Of a DNA stretch of 64,000 nucleotides, positions 56,576-64,000 are shown piece after piece. The DNA comes from Blastomussa wellsi. Taxonomy: Eukaryota > Cnidaria > Anthozoa > Scleractinia > Plerogyridae. The stretch spans positions 17,411,971 to 17,475,970 of the forward strand of contig OX393568.1 in assembly GCA_947652115.1 (NCBI GenBank). The letters are read 5' to 3'. The translations under genes and the position numbers were made by a program. The notes beneath the pieces were generated by a model. The model was not told where the DNA came from. It saw nothing but the letters and a program-made list of their open reading frames with translations, and did not search any database. The number at the start of each line of letters is the position of its first letter. Within the stretch, counting starts at the first letter, position 1.

Positions 56576-57020
56576 AGAGACCTTTAGATTCTACTAAGAG
56601 AACGACTACGACTACGAGATTTGAATTTAAATTTTCTCGCCAGTACTAACAAAATAGCCTCACCATAAAACTTCATTTTCCTGTTTATTAGCAGCAAAGT
56701 TAGCTCGGTCATTTTTATTGAAGGAGGTTTGGCTTCTCCTTATCGCAAGATGATAAAACTACTAATATATTGATAACTTGTTTTCGCCACAACGAGTTTC
56801 AGTGAGAATGTCGTAGTGGCGAAAACAAGTTATCAAACTGTTAGCAATTTTATCATTTCGCGATTACGAGAGGTCTAACTGCCTTCAATTAAAAGGACCA
56901 TGCTAACTTTGCTGTCGATAAAATGTAAAACGAAGTTTTCTGGTGAGGCTATTTGTAAAACTTAAAAAAAAAACTTCAAGTCAAATCTCGTACTCGTAGT
57001 CGCAGTCGTATAGTCTAAAT
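56576..57020. mobile_element. MITE, family A copy 1
   Basis: Left end ACCTTTAGATTCTACTAAGA then GAACGACTACGACTACGAGA; right end CTCGTACTCGTAGTCGCAGT then CGTATAGTCTAAA, inverted. The inner CACCATAAAACTTC / CACCAGAAAACTTC and GCAAAGTTAGC segments are also inverted. A palindrome with GATAACTTGTTTTCGCCAC arms is nested at 56770-56842. Copy 2 is in the P8 intron. Confidence 0.8.
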
Positions 57021-57259
57021 CATCTCGTCGTCTTATGGTTACCATTATTTCGTCCATGGTACGCCGCTGTCACACCCTCACTACGCAAATTGTTGCTCTT
57101 CATAATGAACTGAAAGACCTTTACAGCGTGGAGGACTAGCGCAACATAAGTGCGACAATCCATCAACTTAATACTGACGTTTACGACTCTTTTGTGGCTC
57201 TAAAACGAGTCTCACATTCCATGTATGATTAACTAAAAATTGGAATGACAAGAAACTTA

Positions 57260-57618
57260 AGGCCCTGTTTACAAGGAGAGAGGGTTACCCTATAAAGTGG
57301 GTTACTCTAGCACTCACATATTTCCTCTTTTTTTCTCCGTCGTGTTTACAAGGCAGCTAGGGTTACCCGGCTAGGCGGGCTACCCTATCTGCGCGCTAGG
57401 GTTACCCTGGCAGGCGGGTTAGCCTTTTCCCTTGCAAGCACTCCAGGTAGGGTTAACTCGCCTACCCTGGTTAACTTTCTAATTTTTTCCAGACCCTGTG
57501 AGTGCAACCACGCATTAAGTTGTCCCGGGTTGTTGCTTGTAAACCCGGTCTATCTTTAACCCTCTTGCTAGGATAACGCTGGCACTAGGGTTACCCTACT
57601 TCCTTGTAAACAGGGCCT
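57260..57618. mobile_element. MITE with AGGCCCTGTTTACAAGGA termini
   Basis: 359 bp with perfect 18-nt inverted ends (AGGCCCTGTTTACAAGGA / TCCTTGTAAACAGGGCCT). The interior is full of GGGTTACCC/TAGGGTTA motifs that resemble telomere repeats but are not in tandem. No coding capacity. Confidence 0.88.
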
Positions 57619-58003
57619 AACTCTTCGTTAATCGATGTAATAGGCTATGATTTAATTCAGTCAGATCAACTAAGGCTAAATGACGAAATATCTGATTGCA
57701 GTTTCCTGTTTTTAAAAACATAAATGAAATTATTATATGTCTTTGCTGTTGTTAAATGGTATATCGATTATATTATTTACGTTTTGTCTGTGTGGAATAA
57801 AAGTCTCAGTTATTTTAGCCTGCAAAGCAGGCGGTTTTTATGGGGGAATGCTTCGAAAACAGCGATTACGAAAGACCGGCCGCCATTTTCAGCGCGTGAA
57901 CACCGGGGAGAGGAAAAAGAGAGGGGTAGGGGGTAGGGTGGAGGGTCTAGTGAATTGTCCGTCCACAGAGGGACGGAAAATTCTGATTGGTTGTTACTGA
58001 AAT

Positions 58004-58970
58004 TTGTCAATCAATCTGTCAGCATTGGATACCATTTCTGACTCTTTCTTGAAAGATGGACCTGTGAACGATTGTATCGAAGCAGCACTTGATATCTTTC
58101 TTGATAGCATCAATGAATTGAAAGAAAGTAATCGAAGGATCATCCTCAAAGAAGAACAGCTATTAGCAGTGAAAGATTTGATGAATGGGAAGGATGTTCT
58201 AGCCATTCGTCCGACTGGTTTCGGAAAGAGTATGATATTCACTGTGTTCTGGTTTACAAGACACGAGTGTTTGAATCGAGCGGGAAAAAATGGCATAACC
58301 AGCGTTTTAGTCATAATTTTCGCCGTTGAAAAGCCTGATTGATCAGATTATGGAATTGCGTTCAATGAATTGCACTGCTGAGGAGCTAAGCACACAGGGG
58401 CGCCCATACAAGCGGTGTGTCTGGTTGTATGTTCGAATTATAAAGAAATGTATGGGAATACTGAAGAGTCTTAATATCGTAGACTTATATAGAGTAATGG
58501 CTATAAAATAAACGCAAACTTACCTCAGGTGTTGTATTTTGTCGTTTCTGCTGCTCAAAATGGCGAATCTGAGCGATTTGGAAGGTTTTGCGTTCAAGCA
58601 ACAGCCAACGCAAAACCTTCCAAATCGCTCAAGTTCGCCATATTGAGCCGCAGAAACGACAAAATACAACACCTGAGGTAAATTTGACTCTTCAATAAGA
58701 CTCTTCAATATTCCCGTACACTTCTTTATAATTCGAACATACAAACAGACACACCGCTTGTATGGGCTCCCTGTGCTAAACAGCGGTAACATTTCCAAAA
58801 TCGTAGTGACACCCGCAGTTCATCTACTGCACTGCCGAACAGGTACTCACGATAATAAATTTCTTGCAGTCCTAAAAGACAACAATAGCAAATTACATCA
58901 AAGCCTAGCAGCAGTGGTAGTGGACGAGCCTCACACTGTAGAAACGTGTACGGGAAGAAGGTGAGTTTCA
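58004..58970 (+). pseudogene. RecQ-like helicase fragment (motifs I to II)
   Basis: The translation gives LKEEQLLAVKDLMNGKDVLA then IRPTGFGKSMIFTVF, i.e. the Q motif and Walker A (TGFGKS). After a frameshift come LKSLIDQIMELRSMNCTAEE (motif Ia region) and, beyond a 383-bp insertion, FLAVLKDNNSKLHQSLAAVV then VDEPHTVETCTG, a DExH box with DEPH. It ends at a donor-like GGAGAAGGTGAGT-type site (near 58970). Motifs III-VI are absent, and no ATG starts the frame. RecQ-type helicase genes of this kind are abundant in cnidarian genomes. It is not functional here. Confidence 0.8.
58393..58775. mobile_element. Near-perfect foldback inserted in the helicase fragment
   Basis: The outer arms CACAGGGGCGCCCATACAAG...CGGTGTGTCTG and CAGACACACCGCTTGTATGG...GCTCCCTGTG match, and the central arms (CTCAGGTGTTGTATTTTGTC ... 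GACAAAATACAACACCTGAG) pair again. CTAAGCA precedes and CTAAACA follows, a probable 7-bp target duplication with one change. It splits helicase motifs Ia and II. Confidence 0.82.
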
Positions 58971-59271
58971 AACTCTCCACTGTTTATTCGCTTGTTAAAT
59001 CTGAGAAAAATCCTTCCAGCTTTTAAAATCGGTAGCTTCATTTCTTGATAACACTTGCTGCCTTGCCGCATGAGCGTTTCCCACTTTTCCGCCGCATGGG
59101 TTTACAAACACGATCGGATAAACGGTCGGATTTAAAAAAAAATAGCACTGACGTTACGTGAGTTTGTTTTAAATTCACGCTTGTTAGCGCGTGCCAACCG
59201 ACCTTTGATAGCTCGCTGACAGATCGCTGATTGGAGGTGGCGTCTTCAGAAACAAGTTCACGGACATGGAA

Positions 59272-59354
59272 GCCTGCAAAGCAGGCGGTTTAAAATTTAG
59301 TGATCGCTGTTTTCGAAGCATTCCACCCACAAAAACCGCCTGCTCTGCAGGCGA
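59272..59354. repeat. Solo palindromic end of the helicase element
   Basis: GCCTGCAAAGCAGGCGGTTT and AAACCGCCTGCTCTGCAGGC enclose about 43 bp. Same termini as the 57817-59435 element. Confidence 0.75.
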
Positions 59355-59445
59355 ACGGGCAGGCGGTTATTAGTTCTTTCGAGATCGCTGTTTGCGATGC
59401 ATTCCCCCCACAAAAGCCGCCTGCTTTGCAGGCAACAGTTATTTT

Positions 59446-61485
59446 GGCCATTATTTTCTTCTGAAAGATCAGAGGAAATCCTGCGCTTTACTTTACTGTT
59501 AATTTTGTAGTCCAATCTGAAATTGTGCGGCTATAAAAATAACAAGACTTGTTTACACAAGTCATCCCTAATGGCGGTTTTTGGATTCGCCCAGCTCTAT
59601 GAATAGCAAGACGAATCAGATGCTATAACATTCCGGATTCGTGACGAATCCGGAAAATTTCTTCTACTGTGCTGTAAACTTAGCCTTAGTTTCTTGAAAA
59701 GGAGTCAGTCTTTGCAAGTTCGCTCGCCTGCTGACCTGCCACTTGTCGAAACGTGTCAAACGCGCGATGCCATGGAACTCGTAACTTTGCAACAACAAGC
59801 AAGATGGCAAAAACTGATGTACTCAATTGTCAAATATGATAGTAGGCAATTGTTATGGTTATTTTAATTCTGGTGATATCAATTTACGGTACATGTATGA
59901 GAATACAACAGGAAGAGCATGATTTCTATGATACATCTTCCCTGCCTGCCACCCGCTCGTACCATAAACACCTCGAAAAAACATACATTTACAAAGCAAA
60001 CCGCGCTCTTTCGGTCATAAACTGTGTGCGATGGATGGAAGAGCCAACGATTTTCTTGAGATTGTGGAAGTCTATCTTTTCGCGAAACAGAGACCGAACA
60101 GTCGCGTGCTTTATAACTGGACACACTAGGGGTTGTGTTACTGCGCTTAATCTTATTGTGTTCTAGTTCAGTATTTCTTATGAAACATCTGGTAACATTG
60201 TTTGTGTGTAAATTACTTATTTAATTTTCCACTCAGTCAAATGAAAACAAAGTACTATTCCCCAAAATGTTGTATTGAACTAAAGCCTTAAATGCAATAG
60301 CGTAAGTTTACAGAAAACAATTCCAGGCAAGTAAACCCACCGAAACTTTCTTTTTTTTATAAATTCCGAAGACTACAGATGTGACTGCATTTGAAAACTT
60401 GCGGCCTATCTCCATTTTTCTTAGAATTGTCCTCAGTTTTCAGTTTGCAGATATCACTTTTTGCATTATATTTTTGGCATTTTTAAACCAAAAAATATTA
60501 ATAAAAAGAAGCGTTCTCTTGTATCTGCCTATTGTAGGGGTTCGTTTTAGGAATTCAATTTGTACAAGATTTTTGTTTAAGCTGTTATAATAGGACATAT
60601 CCTTTACATTAAAGGAGAAAGATATTTTTACATGCTTTAATGAATCCAACGTCCAGGTCAAAGTGAAAAGAAACAATTTTCCGTTATGCTTCAACAACAC
60701 CTTGCCTTCGATAATTCAAATAATGCACTTGATTAGTCGAAATAAAAGAGATAAAACCCTCGAGTAATGTATGTTTTAATTATATTTCAGACATACAATT
60801 AACTTTCCGGATATGACAGTTCCTGTATTTCAGGCATATGGAATATTTGATTATGTCGCTTTGGCAGAGCCACTTAAGTAGCCGTCCGCGATACCAAAAT
60901 AAGACGTTAAATCTGAAAGCTGCAAGAATTAAATACTCTTTCGTCTGTGTTTTTGAAAGTTCGAAATGACTAATGCGGGGCGGCATGGTTCAATTTTGCA
61001 TTCATTTATGTACGTTGTCTTTTCAAGGGCTCACTTCAATTTATTGATCAAACATACAAGACGGACACTTAATTCCGCCAACACAGCCAACGTTAATCTA
61101 AGGCAAACACTAATAACCGCCATTGAGTGGGTAAAACATATGAAAACGATTGATGTCATCACCCTTCCTCTAATTTATTAAACGGAACACAGTAGACGAT
61201 GAAGATTGCGATCCTTGTAGTGGTCTATTCAAAAATGCCTATGGCATTCCATGCCGTAAAGTATTCACCTAGGCATTTTAAAATCCTAACTATAAAAACA
61301 AGTTAAACAATGAAGTGAATTAGCAAACTTTATAAAACCAATACGTAATTAAATAAACAGAAAAGTAAACATAAAGCACATAGCCGGTGCATGTTACGAT
61401 CAGTCGAGCTATTCTATTTATTTGTAAGTGGTGCGTAGGGTAAGTGACAACTACAGACAATTTCCCGTCGTGTGAAGGCACTCCT
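59446..61485. other. Gene-free interval upstream of P8
   Basis: A small palindrome, ATTCCGGATTCGTGACGAAT then CCGG, lies at 59630-59655. A frame from 59855 starts with a short hydrophobic run (VILILVISIYG), but it is overlapped by an equally long antisense frame and has no splice or domain support. Nothing else is seen. Confidence 0.4.
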
Positions 61486-61494
61486 TATAAAAAG
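61486..61494 (+). promoter_or_regulatory. TATA box of P8
   Basis: TATAAAAAG, 48-56 bases before the P8 ATG (61542). A short upstream frame (ATG 61513 to TGA 61540) lies in the presumed leader. Confidence 0.6.
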
Positions 61495-61541
61495 CATCTA
61501 CTCACGGGAGAAATGAATAATACGCAAATACAGCTGAAGTG

Positions 61542-63983
61542 ATGGAAATCAAGATCTTTCCAATATTGCTGAGTGCCTTACTTCTCCTATGGACTTCACA
61601 GGAACTCGACGGATATGTATCACCGTGGACACCAGGAAGAAAGAAAAACGAAATTTGGCAAAAGGTGAGATTGTTGATGTGTGTTTTCTTTGTCGCCGTC
61701 AATAGAAACCTTTAGATCCTACGACGAGGACGACTACGAGTACGAGATCGTTAAGGCGAGCAAAGACTAATGGGTCTAGTTTCCAGTCGGACGAATCTCT
61801 GTCCACTCTGGATTCCCTGTCTGCCGCATTGTTGTAAATGCCGGGGATGTGATGTGCTTTGAGAGAGATCTCTCTCTGGAGGCACCATTGCCAGATCTCA
61901 TAAAATCAACTTGCGATACTGGTGCCAAAACTGCGTTAAATTTAGAATATTTAAACCACAAAACAGAAACCAAAGCATGGCTATGAAAAAATTATCAGAC
62001 ATGATAAGAAACCAGCTGAAATATCTCGATAGAAGTCTAACTGCTTCAATAAATATGACCGTGCTAACTTTGCTACTGGTGAGGCCATTTTGTTAGTACG
62101 CTCGAAAAAACTTCAAGTCAAATCTCGTACTCGCAGTCGTCCTCGTCGGTCTCTTATGAAGGACATTTTGCTGAAAACCAGTAAGTTAAGGTGGCTCCGT
62201 AGTTATTACGAGCGAATTCGTCATTGCCAAACTTTGCGTCATAACTTTGTCGGCTTTAGCGCGATGGCAATGAAACTTTAACAAAACTTTCTCCTATCAT
62301 CCAGTAATGGTATAGTTATATCTGATTTAACTGATGAAAAATACTTTTAATGTTATTGCCGTTTTCATGGACCTACCCACTAGAAAAAAATTGCATCCAG
62401 CAAAAAATTTTGCTGATAAATTTTTTGCTAAATTTATAGAATCAGCGCGTATTAACTTAATGCATATCATAGCCAAGTTTCAAGAAAATCGTTGGAGCAG
62501 AATTGCGGAAATCTTACGGTCTCTTATATTCAGCTTTATTATTTTTTTTTATATTTTCTGTACTTGATGCTCTTTGACGAAACGAGCCACGAACCTAAAT
62601 TTCTGTGAGAAGCCTCACCAATGCTTGCTAAGTTATAGTGCCAGGCCGATTGTCGATCGTCCAAACTGTTAAAAAATATTCGCTAGTTCTGTAAACATTA
62701 TAAAATGGTCGGTAACCTCCTCACACCTTCAAAGTTGCCTTTTACAACATTTTTCGAAAACTATACCCTAGTTTTATGTCATATTTCCTCCGCATGATTT
62801 TCAAGATATTTTTGCCTCGACTTTTGTTGCTTTGCCACGCTGCGAATTTGAGAATTACAGTTGGTATTGTAACACACTCTGCGACTGATCTCTGGCAAAA
62901 AAGACGAGCAGTTTTGTTTATGTAATTTTGAATATGAAATGAGCACGTGCGGCAAAATTCGCGCCTTTATAAGGGGGCGTCAGTGATATTCAACAATATC
63001 ATAATTTAAGAAGTGTGTTAAAAACATCAAGGCAAACAAAAGAAAATCCTCGTCTTCCCTCTCCTCCTGGGGTGGTCAGCGCGTATATCACTGACGGTGA
63101 GAATTCTTTTGATAACTGCCGCACGTGCTCATTTGGTATTCAAAATTACATAAACAAAACTGCTCGTCTGCTTTGCCAGAGATCAGTCGCAGAGTACGTT
63201 ACAATACCAACTACAATTCTCAAATTCGCATCACGGCACAGCAGCAAAAATCGAGGCAAAATTATTGTAATATCTGGAAATTCATGTGCAGGAAATATGA
63301 CATAAAACTGAGGTATAGTTTTCGAAAAATGTTGTAAAAGACAACTTTGAAGGTGCGAGGAGGTTAAAGACCATTTTATAACGTTTACAGAACTAGCGAA
63401 TTCTTTTTAACCGTTTGAACGATTGGCAATCGGCTTGGCACTCTGACTTAGCAAGCACTGGCGAGAACTCTCACAGAAATTTGGGTTCGTGGCTTGTTTC
63501 GTCAAAGAGCATCAAGTATACAATGATAAAGCTGAAAAAAGAGACCATAAGATAAGGAATATTCTCTTGACGTTTCATGTGTTGATAGCGTGGTGCTCTC
63601 GATATAGTTATTACTTTAATTGCGAAATGTCAAAGTCTTAAGTAACAAGCTAGATATGCTAATTTACTGTAGATTGCAAATGCACGTGCAATAAGCTACG
63701 TATGCTGATTTGCTGTGAGTTACATGTGCACGTGCAACACCCTTCCTTTCATAAAAAAAAAGAAAAAAAAAAAAGAAAGTGAACATTAATAAATAAAATC
63801 ACGAAACGCACGATACAGAGTAACAGTTTGTGCTATAGCGTAATCCATGAAATAAATCAAAGTACTTCATGTCTCGATGCCCCACAGCTGTGCGAGTGTT
63901 CAACTAATGTTCATTACATAATCTTTGAATCTGGAGAGCAACTTCCGATTCCTAGACGACCTCCGCAGCACGATTTCCGGTGA
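61542..63983 (+). CDS. P8: probable two-exon secreted peptide precursor (WTPG-RKK type)
   Basis: Exon 1 is 61542-61664 (41 codons): signal peptide residues 1-24 (IFPILLSALLLLWTSQELDG), then YVSPWTPGRKKNEIWQK. The secreted start YVS matches P3 (YVST) and resembles P2 and P4. G-RKK is an amidation-type site, giving a possible YVSPWTP-amide. The donor AAG|GTGAGA is phase 0. The proposed exon 2 is 63888-63983 (acceptor GATGCCCCACAG): LCECSTNVHYIIFESGEQLP then IPRRPPQHDFR and a stop, 72 residues in all. The 2.2-kb intron contains a MITE (61703-62155) and a 1-kb foldback. Exon 1 is well supported; exon 2 is the only in-phase candidate I found and may be wrong, the real one lying beyond the window. 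Confidence 0.58.
61703..62155. mobile_element. MITE, family A copy 2, in the P8 intron
   Basis: AACCTTTAGATCCTACGACG then AGGACGACTACGAG at the left and CTCGTACTCGCAGTCGTCCT then CGTCGG inverted at the right. The inner GACCGTGCTAACTTTGCTAC and AAACTTCAAGTCAAATCTCG segments match copy 1 at 56576-57020. Confidence 0.8.
62511..63553. mobile_element. 1.04-kb foldback element in the P8 intron
   Basis: Arms of about 470-480 bp (62511-62992 and 63081-63553) are inverted copies: CTTGATGCTCTTTGACGAAA ... on the left, TTTCGTCAAAGAGCATCAAG on the right, down to GCACGTGCGGC / GCCGCACGTGC near the centre. The loop is about 90 bp. The arms differ by scattered changes. No coding capacity. Confidence 0.85.
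63554..63887. other. Remaining P8 intron sequence
   Basis: Short duplication TGCACGTGCAATAAGCTA(C)G..TATGCT / TAGATATGCTAATTTACTGT against CGTATGCTGATTTGCTGT at 63650-63740, then an A-rich run at 63752-63780. No other feature. Confidence 0.5.
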
Positions 63984-64000
63984 TGCATGATGCTCAGGGT

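Larger units (their letters stand above)
57817..59435. mobile_element. 1.6-kb TIR element carrying a RecQ-like helicase fragment
   Basis: The left end AGCCTGCAAAGCAGGCGGTT...GGGGGAATGCTTCGAAAACA and the complement of the right end TTGCCTGCAAAGCAGGCGGC...GGGGGAATGCATCGCAAACA match over about 60 bp. A perfect 10-bp direct repeat CAGTTATTTT lies immediately outside (57807-57816 and 59436-59445), so the unit moved as a whole. The terminal sequence is itself a palindrome (GCCTGCAAAGCAGGC). A solo copy of the ends sits at 59272-59354. The inside holds only the broken helicase. A 9-11 bp duplication is typical of Mutator-like elements, but other superfamilies are possible. Confidence 0.7.

Noticed and set aside
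59855..60166. Possible ninth secreted peptide (hydrophobic start VILILVISIYG)
   Set aside because: The hydrophobic stretch is short, no dibasic/Gly processing pattern or donor follows, and an overlapping antisense frame is equally open.

Overview
The window reads as nuclear DNA of an anthozoan cnidarian, most likely a stony coral. This is inferred from the AT-rich, intron-containing and repeat-dense sequence, the mix of elements (CR1/L2-like and L1-like LINEs, Penelope-type GIY-YIG fragments, tRNA-derived SINEs, foldback MITEs, a tyrosine-recombinase element with split direct repeats, a RecQ-like helicase fragment) and a single-exon class A GPCR. No prokaryotic gene organisation is seen. Species and family assignments come from recall, not from a search.

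The host genes are few and mostly tiny. Eight short two-exon genes for secreted peptides are spread over the window: P1 4171-4935 (+), P2 7779-8529 (+), P3 9137-9683 (-), P4 14375-16015 (+), P5 18945-19442 (+), P6 38593-39806 (-), P7 45438-46865 (+) and P8 61542-63983 (+). There is also a broken P1-like copy at 34555-34663 (-) that keeps a recognisable P1-type promoter. Each encodes a signal peptide followed by a 30-100 residue charged region with dibasic sites. Most have a Gly-basic amidation signal soon after the signal peptide. Seven have one phase-0 intron; P7 has a phase-1 intron. P2, P4 and P6 carry a C-x7-C pair in the short second exon. P7 is the clearest peptide-hormone-like precursor, with two copies of PPCxxYGCG followed by KR. 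I do not recognise any of them as a named family; neuropeptide-like or host-defence peptide precursors are the two readings I favour. The only conventional full-length host gene is a 354-residue rhodopsin-class GPCR at 48493-49557 (-), 1.6 kb past P7.

Region by region: 0-2.6 kb holds degenerate retroelement tails and a SINE. 4-19 kb holds P1-P5 with an L1-like LINE remnant and foldback elements between them. 19.7-25.8 kb is a 6.1 kb unit with TTAA-flanked terminal inverted repeats, containing a 59-bp minisatellite and a broken LINE with another LINE nested in it. 26-27 kb holds a foldback repeat and a SINE. 27.4-31.7 kb is a nearly intact tyrosine-recombinase plus SGNH-hydrolase element with split direct repeats and no reverse transcriptase. 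32-38.5 kb holds MITEs and the P1-like pseudogene. 38.6-49.6 kb holds P6, P7 and the GPCR. 49.6-57 kb is almost empty. 57.8-59.4 kb is a TIR element carrying a RecQ-like helicase fragment, flanked by a 10-bp direct repeat. 61.5-64 kb holds P8, whose large intron contains a MITE and a 1-kb foldback element.

The two things most worth following up are the dispersed cluster of secreted-peptide genes and the SGNH/tyrosine-recombinase element.
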